Source: Agrocybe praecox (Eukaryota; Basidiomycota; Agaricomycetes; Agaricales; Agrocybaceae). From it: 64,000 nt of DNA. Under the pieces are notes generated by a model. It did not search any database. It was not told where the DNA came from and saw nothing but the letters and a program-made list of their open reading frames with translations. The position numbers and the translations under genes are program-made. The stretch covers positions 1 through 64,000 of the forward strand of contig CAXHKQ010000180.1 of the NCBI GenBank assembly GCA_964017145.1, read 5' to 3'. Shown here piece after piece: positions 23,505 through 34,364 of the stretch (position 1 is its first letter; every line of letters begins with the position of its first letter).

Positions 23505-26022
23505 AAAAAGGTTTACGATTATATTACTCGACGACTCTTGGCATGTTGCTCGAAAGATGCGGTTGGCATGCAAACTACAGTTGAAGTGGTATGTGGTGGA
23601 GAAGATTTTTCGGGTACTGGTATGTTCTTGCATTCATTCAACGCAAAAATGACAGGTAAGAAAATATTTCCAGGCTTGGTTGTCAAAGAGAAGAATTATT
23701 TAAACGTTTACGTCTATGACAAGTGGACTGGCCACCACATACCCGACTTGGAAGAAGAGAGGGAATTTGACCCAACTACTTGCGAAGTCCGAGAAGGATA
23801 GACTTCAAAACCTAATTATCTAACGGAAGCTGACCTTGTTATACTTATGGACAAAAATGGAATAGGTATGCCAAAATTGATATCTGAAATATTGGTCTTC
23901 TTATATGCTGTTCCGTAGGCACCGATGCTACTATTGCGCAACACATACAGACCATCATAGACCGTAACTATGTCATTGAACGTAATGAGGGTGCAACCAA
24001 ATACCTCATTCCTTCTACCCTCGGCATTGGATTGATTCAAGGATATAATGAAATCGGACTGGCGAAAAATGTCAGCAAGCCCCAACTTCGTCGTGAGGTA
24101 CTTGAACTTAATTCTATCTATATTCTATCTTTTAAACTAACATATTTAAACTCGTCGCAGACAGAGCGACGGATGGTGCAAGTTTGTGAAGGGACAACTA
24201 CGAAGAACGATATGCTTACACGAAGTCTAGACCAGTATAAGGAAATGTTTATCCTTGTGAAACGGGAGTTCCAGAAAGTAACCTCTGTGCGTTTTGTTAC
24301 ATACAGATAAAATTTGTTGGTTTGTATTGACATATGTATTCCCTGTTGTAGGCCATAAGACGCTACCTGGCGGGTCAAGGGGACGAACAAGGACCTGAAA
24401 AGTGGTGGTGGAGGCGGCGGCGGCGGCAGCGATGAGGGAGGTGGCCACGGAAGGGGAAGACCTCGAGGGGCAGGACCTGCGACGAGAGGAGCTCGGGAGT
24501 CGGGACGGAACGAGAGGGAGAGGCGGTCGTCGGGGAGGGGTGCCTGACTCTGGAACAGTTGTGTCCATTGACGACTCGGATGACAATGGTAAGATAGCTT
24601 TCTTTTACTATATCTTTTCCTGTTGGGACTTAATTTCTATTCTTCGATTGCTTTTTCTCTCTCTCTTTTCTTTTTTAAAAAAAAAGATGATTTCAACGGT
24701 CCTCCGCCTGCACGAGGTTCCACCACTTCAAGAGGTTCGGCCAGACGACCTATTTCATCATCATCTATGAACGGTCGTTCAACGGCTGTGGCTTCGACTT
24801 CCCGCCAAACCGCACCTCTGTACGTTTCGCCGACATGGCAAGCCACGTCTGTGGCTTCAACTTCAGTTAATACTGCTTCGAGTAAACCCATATCAAGTAG
24901 ATCCACGGCCAATAACTTAGATCCGCCGCTCGATCCGAATACAGTTAAGTGTGACTGTAATCAGCCGGCCATCCAGAAAACAGCCCAATCGGGGGCCTCT
25001 GCTGGGAAGAAATATTGGAATTGCTCGACTAATGCATGTGCATACTTCCAATGGGCCGTAAACCCATCTTCATCAAGTGGTGTCCCCGCGAAGAGACCCT
25101 ATACAGCGGTTAGATCTTGCTTATATTCCTCCTACTATTGTTTTCTTATTGCGCCACACCTGCAAGTTCAAGATCTATGAACCATCCAACTCGCATTCAG
25201 TGGCAAGGAAATGCGGTTGTAATGAGGATGCTATTTTGTTGACGACGAAGAACGGCGCGAATGCAGGTCGAAGGTTCTGGAAATGTAATAACGGGGGCAA
25301 ATGTGAAATTTTGAGTGGGACGATATGCCTGCAAAATTTTCATGGGCGTCAAGTGACTCTACTACGGTTCCAGGGAGAACTCAGTCACTCAATACAGGGA
25401 ACGATAGATCAGGCGACACCTGTTACAAGGTACTACTCTATTTATACTTTCGTAAATCTTTATTGAACCAAGTGGATGTTTCGAATAGTGCAACCAAACA
25501 GGACATTGGGCCAGTGCATGTCCGAATGGCGAAACTTCACAGAACAAGCGAACAAGAAGCTTTGGTACTACCACAAACGACAGACCGACGAGTGGTGGTA
25601 ATTGTTTCAAATGCGATCAACCGGGGCACTACAGCTTAGGTGCGATACTCTTTAGATTGATCTGACAAATAAATTACTCATAGCTGCGCATAGCTTGTCC
25701 GAACGGCGCAGCTGGCAGTTCAAAGTCAAATTATTCACGACCCGATTCCTCTTCTGGATCGAAAGGTTCATGCTTCAAGTGCGGCCAATCAGGGCATTGG
25801 AGTTCAAGTACATATCGTAACAATTGTATATCATATCATTTTGTCTTACCCCTCGCATTCTGGGTAGATTGTCCTGAACAGCAAGGTGGAGGTGGTGGAA
25901 ATGCTCGGAAATGCGGTTATTCTGGGGCTCCCAAGCGTTTAAGAAGCGCGAGCAGCCCCAAGGCCAAACGAGGGCGACCAAGCAAAAAGAAATCTGCGTT
26001 TGGAGCCGCTGATGACTATTAA
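23505..26022 (+). pseudogene. TOP3A: Topoisomerase III (TOP3A-type) 3' half with GRF fingers and zinc knuckles
   Basis: TOP3 is the type IA topoisomerase that works with RecQ helicases to dissolve recombination intermediates. The fragment begins inside the catalytic domain: VYDYITRRLLACCSKDAVGM, VEVVCGGEDFSGTG, VVKEKNYLNVYVYDKW, then YLTEADLVILMDKNGIGTDA, IAQHIQTIIDRNYVIERNEG, LGIGLIQGYNEIG and VCEGTTTKNDMLTRSLDQYK. After a Gly/Arg-rich linker come a GRF zinc finger (CDCNQPAIQKT, then KKYWNCS; ~24945-25060), a second (CGCNEDAILLTTKNGANAGR; ~25208-25310), CX2CX4HX4C-type zinc knuckles (FKCDQPGHYS; FKCGQSGHWS) and a basic tail ending at TAA 26020-26022. The N-terminal TOPRIM region and active-site Tyr are absent. 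A TAG interrupts EVREG/TSKPNYLTE at about 23800. Introns are retained, so it derives from genomic DNA, not cDNA. Confidence 0.85.
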
Positions 26023-26339
26023 CCTACTCTCCGTTTTAATTATTTTCCAAAGTGGTTTAATTATTTCTTACTAGATAAAACATCGCTCCGCTTCGGCGTA
26101 GAGATACATATCAGCCAAATATATAAATTCTACCGAGCGAGACACTTCTCCATGTATTCCGGGAGAATAGATTCTGGCTATAAAAATGACCAAACTAATT
26201 CGACTTGTCCTATAAAGTGGTAGATTTGTGATATATGGAGGATACTACCTACTGTACTCTTGATATTATCAACACTATTTTTATAGCGAAAGAGCAGGAT
26301 AGTATCTCCCATCATAAAATGAAGAGTATCGTCCAAAGC
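26023..26339. other. No gene seen
   Basis: AT-rich 3' flank of the TOP3 fragment with no reading frame or repeat of note. Confidence 0.5.
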
Positions 26340-26880
26340 TGGTACAATTTCCTTTGTTTCCACTTTTTGAATCTCCGACTTTGAAGCGCATCAAAACGTG
26401 CCGAGTTGAATCAATAATCACTTCAGCGCGCCAATTTGTAGAAGCTGAGCTGAATTTTGAATTGAAATCGGGCACACCGAATTCTTGACCATCATCAAAA
26501 TTTAATTCAGCTGGCTGTATCAAATTCATGCATAATCTTCACCAGAATCGACATTCGGACCATTCCGAATGATGAATCTCCGACTTAATTTAGTGATCGG
26601 TACAGCAAACTGATTTGCAATTGCCGACCTGACTTTGAAATTGCAAATGTTCCCTCCAAAAGGCCGGGCGCATATATCTGAGGAGTGAATCCGGGTATCA
26701 AATGTTCCTTTCACCGATGCTGGAAGCCGATTTCGACTTTCTTATAAGTCGTAATAGGCCGATTCTTATTTCTTACGTATCATCGCAGCCGATTCTTATT
26801 TCTTATTGATCATAGCGGACCGATTTGAAAGTGGTTAAAACAAAATAAAAATCGGTTTGTTAAGATCAGAGGACAAGGAA
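26340..26880. repeat. Second copy of the AT-rich foldback-related repeat
   Basis: The phrases GTTTCCACTTTTTGAATCTC and CGACTTTGAAGCGCATC at 26355-26395 match 5290-5325 in the same orientation. 26538-26580 (TTCACCAGAATCGACATTCG, then GACCATTCCGAATGATGAAT) matches the right arm at 5445-5488 and is inverted relative to 5005-5048. The tail (CCGATTCTTATTTCTTA repeated at about 26758 and 26788; AAAATCGGTTTGTTAAGATC) echoes 6590-7245. Non-coding. Confidence 0.6.
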
Positions 26881-28749
26881 AATATATATACGGTGACCGT
26901 GCAAATAGGTACTAACCATCACTCATTATGTCCGCGAGATCTCAAGGCAGGCTGGCAGCCGTGAGTAAGGCAGCTGTGATCTTCCTTCCACCCTGTCCTA
27001 CAAAGCTAGATGGTCATGAGCAAGATAGAATCTTGAGAAATTCGCGCCCCACGTTTCGCGCTAGATCTGTTTATTTCCGAAGATCTAGGAATATTATATT
27101 TCCAGAACATATTTAGAACATATTCTAAATATATCCAGGGTCCTGGAGCGGAGCTCGCACGTGATTGTCGGGATGAACTGGTGAGCTTCGTCTTACTTTC
27201 GTCGCTGCCACCCATCGTCGCCCCCATCGTCTCCGCTGTTGCTCGCATGCAGATACTTAAGCGTGCGCAGCTACGGCCACAGAGGGAGAGAAGCTACGTC
27301 TGCGCTATGCAAACGTAAGATGCAGCTTGGGCTCTAACTTGAATGACCTTGTAGTCTTCGCATGGTACAGAAAGGTAAGTCTACATCGTAACGATCCAGG
27401 ATTCCATTCCGAGGATATTCCGTTTTGAGGCTCACCGCTTGTGTCTATGTCTATTCACCCTTCTCTTTCGGACCAGGGCACACCCTCTGGGATCAACGTA
27501 TGACATGACTGGCAGAGAATGAGGCTGGCAATATCGACTAACACTGGTGAGTCTATGCTCTGCTTTTACGCGTCATCAATATTCAAATATTCAATGCTTA
27601 CTAGTACTGGTAATGTAGCCCTCGAAGCTCTGGTTTCTCCCAAGACCAAGACCGCGCTATGTTGATCTCAACTTTCGAGTACTCGATCGTCGCAGAGAGT
27701 TTGGCCATTCGAAACTGCTGCCACCCTCGATTTTTGTTCTTATCGTACAACCCTGTCTTTGTTGACCAGTACGTGACCCCTTTCTTGCTGATATGCTATC
27801 CCACTCACATGTATTTGGCTTTTCCAGGCTCCCTTTCTCACCTTGACGAGATGGTACCGATGAAGGGATGTGGTGCCCTTCAAGCTAAGCCATTGAATGG
27901 ATATTTTGTAAGAAATACTCGTTCTCAATGCATATATGCACTGATTTATTATTACTCCAGCTTACCTGCCCTCTTCGGTGAGTCTACCCATCCGATCCAG
28001 AGTTGAACACGTCGCTTAATTAGGTATAAGGGCTCTGACGGGTATGGTTGGCGGGTATAATGGCATGTTGTACGTTGTGTGCCGTGTTGGTAAGTCTGCA
28101 TTCTTGTTCATGTACCCTAGTTTATAAGTTAACGTCTTCAGCTTCAATACGAAGGTCGTACGCACCTGCCCGCACTACCGCCATTGCACAAACAAGACAC
28201 ATTGCAATAGCGTTCAATATGTGCAGAGGTACTCCTCCGCTACAACGTCGACTACGTAGAGGCCACCGTTTGAGCAACTCCCGCCCGGACACATCCCGTT
28301 CGAAGCACACAAATGCTGAGCGAGCTCTGTTTCTCTGTTTCTCAAACCATATATCAAATCGCAGTGGCTATATTCATACCTAAGCAAAGTGTGCTTGAGA
28401 GAGTGGGTCTCGCGGGCATGAAATACGAGTTTTTGATACAGTAAGGCTTATCTGTGGTTTTGAATAGACAAAAGCGCAAATGTGCGCGATTTCAACCTAT
28501 TGAGGATGTACTTCAAGATATTCTAATCGGCGAAATCTGTGCCCGCTTGATAGTCTCGAGGTCGGGCGAGAACAATGCCAACGTCGGCAGTTTGCTTAAA
28601 AAAGGGAAGAGGAAAAATTTACTCGCAACCGACTATGCTACAATGTCTCATGGTGTGGTGCCTGAATGAGCACGAATTACAAGAGGCTAGATGCTCAGCG
28701 AGGAGGAGGCAAGGGCGCTCGAAGCGGGTTGCTCACTGTTGCAGCCACA
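26881..28749. other. Decayed or unrecognised coding region with splice-like signals
   Basis: From about 27380 to 28400 several plus-strand intron-like segments (for example 27905-27959, GTAAGAAATACTC to TACTCCAG) separate short coding-like stretches such as MKGCGALQAKPLNGYF, LPALFGIRALTGMVGGYNGM and QTIYQIAVAIFIPKQSVLER. A 71-residue frame at 28454-28669 (QPIEDVLQDILIGEICARL, from ARFQPIED) follows. I cannot assign a family or build one intact frame. The region ends at the sharp boundary of the inverted repeat at 28750. Confidence 0.35.
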
Positions 28750-30202
28750 CACAGACCTGATACACTGCCAACCCCAGAGAACGCTCCTCGCCTTTACAAC
28801 CTTGTCAAACCGAAGAGTCCTGTGTTTGCGCCTGCGTTTTTCAGGGCGATAGGAAGCATGCTTATCGCGAAACCTTGAGCAGGCCAATCACATTGCTTTC
28901 TCTGGTGGCAGGCGACATCATGTCGTCATCTTGGATGGAGTTCTGACCGAAACATCCGGAACGATGTCTGGTGGGGGTTCTACACCATCACGCGGTGCTA
29001 TGAGCTCTAAATTCGCTCCCGTTACTGTCTCTCCACAAGTTCTGCAAACCTATGAAAAGGATAGCCAACGAGCTTGAAAAAGATCGGTATGGACATCAAA
29101 AACGTGAAACGAAGAACCGCCAAAGCAGAGAAACGAGTTCGGAACTTGAAGTACCTTATTTGTTGGTTTAATTGACCTTGGCATTTCAACCATCTTATGG
29201 CTAGGGCCCGGAATAAACCTAATACGGGGGATCTCGCGCTAACTCAAGAAGAAGATTTCTTCAAAGGAGAAGGAACTTGCAAGCATGAGGTGTCGTCGGG
29301 CGAAATGCAACAAGACATCAGAGATCTCAAGGAGAAGATTCTAGAGATCGGTGGTTTCAAGTTGCTCATCCAAAAATCCAAAGTGGGTGGCTTCTGTCTC
29401 CATTATCAAGCTTGCTAACGATGAGCTGACGAAGGCTGAAGTAATGAAGGCCAAGGCTGAGAAGGATAATATCTAACTCGAGGCCACGATTGCCCGAGAT
29501 TCCGAGGCTTTGAAAGGGGCCATGGAAGAGGAGGTCAAAAAATTGGAAGCCCAAGAATCGGGGACCTATATCTCAGACCTTTAGACTCGCGAGACAAGGT
29601 CGAGAGTACGCAGCTCGCAGCAGAGAATTTGAGAGATAATTTGGAAGATATCAAGCAACAAATGGCGGCGCAAGAGATCGCGATTACGAAGCCCCGACAG
29701 GAAGAGGTATGATTAAAGACCATTTTCATACGACTTTGCTGATTTCTGTCTTCGTTGAAGCAGGCTATTGGTGACACTGAGAAAAGAAATCCAGGAGGAC
29801 GATTGTGCTATCAGGCACTACAATGATCTCCATGATCAATTGACATTAGAGGACATTGAGTAAGTTATTCTCTTTCTTTGATTGTCGATCTTCAAAATTG
29901 ATTTTATCCAGTGAGGACGACGAAGAGGAGGAGGAAGAGGCTGCCCCCGCTGCCGCTATTGCTGCTGAAGTTGGCTAAAGGCGCTGATCGGCCAATAGAA
30001 AAGGAGCAATGTGAAGATGCGCCAATAAGGCTACAGGGCGGTTATGTTTACCCATCGAGGTTCATACGGGGTCTCGATACGAGAGGCCTTGACCGCTAAT
30101 GACTTGGTTTTAAGCCTTTCATTTGACTATGAGTTTCTGTGGTATGGGAGTGGGCCGGATTAGCCGAGCACCTTTCGTGAGTCTGAGTCTCGTCTCATCC
30201 TT
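28750..30202. repeat. Right arm of the ~1.45-kb inverted repeat (SMC4 hinge/coil copy)
   Basis: Reverse complement of 8602-10054, differing at about three positions in 1,453. On the plus strand it carries the SMC4 hinge end (ENAPRLYNLVKPKSPVFAPA), SGTMSGGGSTPSRGAM, the following coiled coil and the acidic DEEEEEE stretch, with the same frame breaks as the left arm. Unlike the left arm it lacks the SMC4 N-terminus; sequence left of 28750 is unrelated. The junction at 30202 abuts a decayed transposase frame. Confidence 0.9.
28752..29970 (+). pseudogene. SMC4: Duplicated SMC4 hinge/post-hinge pseudogene fragment
   Basis: This is the coding content of the right inverted-repeat arm: the second half of the SMC4 hinge through the post-hinge coiled coil (QQDIRDLKEKILEIGG, LIQKSKVGGFCLHYQ, DELTKAEVMKAKAEK), ending in the acidic segment with EEEEEAAPAAAIAAEVG and a stop. 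Premature stops occur at the same places as in the left copy (after KAEKDNI and after TYISDL), so the sequence was already a pseudogene before it was duplicated. Confidence 0.85.
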
Positions 30203-30213
30203 CCTTCTTCTCT

Positions 30214-31340
30214 CTGACCACATCAGGCGGTTAGCCTTTCTCGCAGAGCATCCCTCTATCTTTTGCCTGAAACATCTATCCGAAAATTTGACTCGCCAAT
30301 GGGTTGCAAAATCTCGAGAATGACTTTGGCAGCGACAACAATTTACGAAGGGCTGCCGGGCTTACCAGTGCCAACAACGTTATCCCAATGCAAGCTCAGG
30401 TAACCGGTGGCCCATCTTCCTTGGATGTGGCCCATTTCACTGACCAGACTTATCGCGTCATGCTTTACGAGGCATAGGCGGTTAGAGCTGCATCAGATAG
30501 AGGTATGTTTGGCCCTTGCAACCCATTTAAGAATAATATTAACGAAACCGGATATGCAGGAGTGGGACTGCGAAAAGAAATTCTTTGTGCCCTGGGATAT
30601 GTAGGCCATCCGCCAGGCGAGGCTTGTGAGCGAGCTGTAATTGAGCTATCCGTAATCTTTGCAGGAATGTCTATTCACTTTCCTTGACCTCAACGGTATC
30701 CACCAAGATAGCTCCACTTTGGTTGGTTTTCCTGCAACGGTCCAATTTCCTCGGACTGCGGTCACCTTGCGTCTGCTTAGGTTTTATCAAATCTTATCTT
30801 TCAAATCTAAAACAAGTACATTTGAATTCTTTGCGACTTTGAGTCGCTTCACAGACAACTTGGGCATATGGAAAGCTCCGGTAACCGGTTGGCAACCATT
30901 CATCGCTCACTTTTAGTATGTTCTGAATCAGCGTTTACAGGATCGATACAGTACTTTACTTCGCGTTGTCCGGGAAAATCGGCGCTTAAAAATGCTCAAA
31001 CGAGCTGCTCCTAGATATGACCCACTTGGCGGGCAGGATAGGAAACCAGGCCAGTGTGCAGTGCTCTGTCCTGCCTGTCCGCACAAAGACTACAATATGC
31101 CCAAAGTCTGGGAGAAAGCCCCTTCGGGAAAACAGTATGTTTATCCTCGGCGTTCTTCGTCAGTTTCAACTTTTATTGATCATAACTTAGATAACTGTAC
31201 GCGAGTTTTGTAGGACTTGCCAAAAAGTCCCGCCTGAAAAGGCGATTAATTGCGAGCAACGCAAAATACCCTAGTCTGCCCAATGGCTGGTCCTACTTAG
31301 TCTCAGTAACCGAGTGCCCAGTTTCTGTATGTGATATGCA
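30214..31340 (+). pseudogene. KDZ-type transposase N-terminal region, decayed
   Basis: Pieces in shifting frames read HIRRLAFLAEHPSIFCLKHL, NNLRRAAGLTSANNVIPM, HFTDQTYRVMLYEA, VQFPRTAVTLRLLRFYQIL, TSTFEFFATLSRFTDNLG, then RLKMLKRAAPRYDPLGGQD, RKPGQCAVLCPACPHKDYNM and RLKRRLIASNAKYPSL. The series 'LLRFYQ...F..L.R.TDN' then 'MLKR...DP.G...G.CAVLCPACP..G.N.P..WE' matches the region before the catalytic core of Kyakuja-Dileera-Zisupton transposases in basidiomycetes. Multiple frameshifts and stops are present and the catalytic DDE part was not recognised downstream. The family of the first ~250 codons is less certain. The 5' end is cut by the inverted-repeat arm. Confidence 0.65.
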
Positions 31341-31465
31341 GAAAGGCGAACGGTATGCAACTCCTTTCATCGTTGTTCAGGCGCCAGCTCTTAATACCTA
31401 TGTATAGATATATCAAATGAATTATATATTCTTGTCGAGTATCAAATATGGTCTGAAATGGGTCA

Positions 31466-31847
31466 GTGTCTACATGTTTATTTATTCGATCCCACCGGTA
31501 TCCTGACATACTTCGTCTTCCAGCCGGGCTTTTTTTGAAACAGTTTGAAGAAGAGGTACCCAATGCTTTCGAATACAGTGTCAACCACCCCAAGTTCACG
31601 GAAGGTCTCGAATCACCGGAGATTGTGGCCTCATGGTCTCAACAGCTCGCAGCATGGGGGATGATCATACGCGGCCAAATCCATTTGTGCGGTCATTCAA
31701 GGGTAAGTGACGTTTATCTGCATAGAAGTAGACGTATGCTGATGTTTTTACAAGTCTTATCGCTGGATTTAGTTCGAAAGCACTTAGCGGAGAAGGAATC
31801 AAACGAAATCAATTCGACAGATGCCTTTGACGCCCATGAATCAAAAA
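31466..31847 (+). pseudogene. Possible downstream part of the same transposon-like ORF, interrupted by a MITE
   Basis: A frame reading VPNAFEYSVNHPKFTEGLES, PEIVASWSQQLAAWGMI, then after a likely intron LVRKHLAEKESNEINSTDAF runs into the TA-flanked element at 31848. Coding-like sequence resumes beyond it at about 32865-33060 (EALNNGRATAEATEGRATEQ; QSKMQLEEFLGSEARQAAA). I read this as one older reading frame split by the element; its family is unknown. Confidence 0.35.
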
Positions 31848-31849
31848 TA

Positions 31850-32858
31850 GGGGGTCAGAGTCGACGATTCTGTCACGATTCTGAGTTTGATTCTGAGTCG
31901 AAACTGGGACTGGTCTCGTTCCGAGAATCGGCATAAATACAAATAAAATTATTTATTATTTACGGAAAAATACATAACGGTAGAATATTTGTTTATTTGT
32001 TTGGAGTTATCACAACACAGGAATCAGAATCGGAACCAGAATCGTAGCAGTCGATTCTGGCACTTTCCCACGATTTTCCAAAAGTCGGTTCTCGTCAGAA
32101 TCGATAGGTGTTAGAAGACAACGAAACAGAGCCTTTGCCGCCTAGTAGCGTAAATATTTAATCATATATTTTGCGAATCTATTCTAATTACGAATCTAAT
32201 TTAATCAATAAATAAATAAGGCAATGGCAGGATTATGACGTATGTATCAAAATTAGGTGGGGTCAGTTGACGATTCTGAGTTCGATTCTGAGTCGAAATT
32301 GCGGCTGTTTCGTTCCGAGAATCGGCATAAAAGTCGGTTCTACTCTGACCCCCACGGAACTATACAACTCTTACCGGTTCGATTCTCGTACACAAAACCT
32401 ACTGGAAATTTATATTTATTCTGCTGCAGGCTCCGTAACGTGTTTTTTAAAGAAAAAAAATGTATACTGCTAACAACCATGACCGAGCACACTGACCACC
32501 AGCGGCAGTCTCAAGGAGTCTAATGAAGTTTTTTTAATTCCAGTTTTTGCCGGCCGTGTAGTACGTACCCAGCCCAACCCTCAGTACATTTTTGCCAAAA
32601 TGCACACCGCCACGGCGGTGTATAAGGTACAGAGTTACCTGCTCTAGACATCAGGAAAAATAAGGGGAATAAGTTTGAAGTAGCACCACAGTAGAAATCA
32701 GGACCAGAATCGTGCCAGAATCGGTGCAGTTGCGGCTCTCGAGTCGCAACTGCAAACATTCGATTCTGGCACTTTCCCACGATTCTCGCAAAACCGATTC
32801 TCGTCAGAATCCGAACCGCTTTCAGAATCGGGCCAGAATCGTCGACTCTGACCCCCCC
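31850..32858. mobile_element. TA-flanked MITE-like element, compound of diverged copies
   Basis: The left end GGGTCAGAGTCGACGATTCT and the right end AGAATCGTCGACTCTGACCC are inverted complements, and each is bordered by TA (31848-31849 and 32859-32860), as in Tc1/mariner-type insertions. The inside contains related ends: another left-type end at 32256 (GGTGGGGTCAGTTGACGATT), a right-type end near 32337-32354, and paired GATTCTGGCACTTTCCCACG motifs at about 32052 and 32762. This suggests two or more diverged copies nested or in tandem. GATTCTGAGT-like sub-repeats are abundant. No transposase frame is present, so it is non-autonomous. Confidence 0.75.
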
Positions 32859-32860
32859 TA

Positions 32861-33228
32861 TTGAGCGGCGCGAGGGGGCAGGTTATGACGTATTGGAGGC
32901 GCTGAACAACGGTCGGGCCACTGCCGAAGCTACCGAAGGACGCGCTACAGAGCAGTCAGGCTGCTGGCAAATAATAGCCAAGATAAGAAGACGGTAGAGC
33001 AGTCCAAGATGCAGCTAGAGGAGTTTCTGGGCTCGGAAGCGCGTCAAGCAGCCGCTCACGATGACTGTAGTGGTCAAAGATGGATTGATTTGTACGCGTC
33101 GGGGTCACATATCTGTACAGGATCTAATCTCTCATACTATTACAGTGCATTGTGCACAATTGTACCCCTATCAAGTGTCAAAAACATAGCAAAAGCACGG
33201 TTACCCAAAAATTTTCAAATAACTACGT
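32861..33228. other. Mostly non-coding, with a coding-like remnant
   Basis: Between the MITE-like element and the RING gene 3' end. 32865-33060 has the coding-like remnant noted for the interrupted transposon-like ORF; the rest shows nothing. Confidence 0.4.
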
Positions 33229-34013
33229 CTATATCGTCGCAAACAACCCCTGAAAGTTTACAGAAAGCTCCACCCCTTCACCTATAGGACGCTTTTCGAT
33301 GAGTCGGTTAACGGATTGAGAAGTTACTTTGATCTGAAATGATTGTTTGGGTTCCCGTTTCACCCGAGGACATGATCTACCGCGAGGACAATCGTACCAG
33401 AAAAAAGAAGGCGAATATGCGTTGCATTTCTTGAGAATTTTGACTAGATCCACTTGCTGTTTGGTCGTTGAAGGCGCAGATACCCTCCTTTGAAACCCTA
33501 CCCCGTGTTTCCCCCACAGAGAATCCAGACGGTCCGTCAATTGTAATGTGAACGAATCCTTCAAACACTGAGCACAGAACACGTGGCCACATGCCAGACT
33601 ATAATTATCAGGTCAGTTAATGCAATGAATTACCACCAGAAAAGACTTACGTGCATGGCATGTCCATTATTTCTGTGCATAGACTACAGGTGGCATACCT
33701 CAAAAGACAAACGCCCATCTAATCAACTCGATTTTCAACATGTTGACGGGTAAAAAAGGTTTTCTGGGCCACTTACGCTCTCCAGCCTCGAGGTAAGACG
33801 ATCGCGTTCTATGTAGGTCTCCATTAATTCTGTTTCGATACTTGTCCACCTCTGTGTATCACATCAGCACTGATATAATATCCCGTCCAGAGGTTAGACC
33901 GGCGCTCACTTTGTATAATTCCAGATTTTTTCGACGATAGATGATTTTATGAAAGATATGCCTTTCTTCTTCGTCTAAATTCCAACTTGCGGCTATGTCG
34001 TCCATCTAGTAAT
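33229..34013 (-). CDS. RING-finger protein
   Basis: A minus-strand gene of about five exons starts at ATG 34013 (MDDIAASWNLDEEERHIFHK), continues RWTSIETELMETYIERDRLT, and then carries YATCSLCTEIMDMPCT / SLACGHVFCAQCLKDSF split by an intron. C-X2-C ... C-x-H-x2-C-X2-C is a RING-type zinc-binding pattern, generally found in E3 ubiquitin ligases. Further Cys occur in KKCNAYSP and YDCPRGRSCPRV, plausibly the remaining ligands. The gene is about 220 residues, with a helical region before the RING. The exon from 33229 to 33594 is open to the stop. A degenerate relative lies at 60752-61060. Substrate and partners cannot be read from the sequence. Confidence 0.7.
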
Positions 34014-34364
34014 GATGGTATGACTCTGGAAATTTGGAGGGTGTAGTGTGTGTCTTTGGGACATTGGCCATGTAGAACAATAGCACTTTTATACTCGCGC
34101 GTGAAGCAAGGAGAAAGAAGAAGCCATGGCAACAAGTTTGTAAAAATTTAAAGAACAAAGTAACGAGACAGAGTAGCAGAACAACGGATCCACACGCGCC
34201 ACAGCAACAAAGCACAAGGACGAAACACGTGCATAGAAGCAAGGGAATCTATTATTTAAATTTGATTGTACAGGATGAGCCGCATGATTTTTTCGGTTTT
34301 CCGGTGAATATAAGCGTAACAAGCTTCAACCCACTCATTCTGATCCTCAATCCCGTTCGACGCA
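34014..34364. promoter_or_regulatory. Shared upstream region of divergent RING and secreted-protein genes
   Basis: 351 bp separate the divergent start codons at 34013 (minus) and 34365 (plus). A GAATATAAGC TATA-like sequence lies about 60 bp before the plus-strand ATG. Co-regulation is possible but is inference. Confidence 0.4.

Noticed and set aside
8602..30202. Reading the 1.45-kb inverted arms as transposon terminal inverted repeats of one 21.6-kb element
   Set aside because: The arm ends have no transposon-like termini or target duplication, and the arm content is a pseudogene segment; a segmental duplication fits better.
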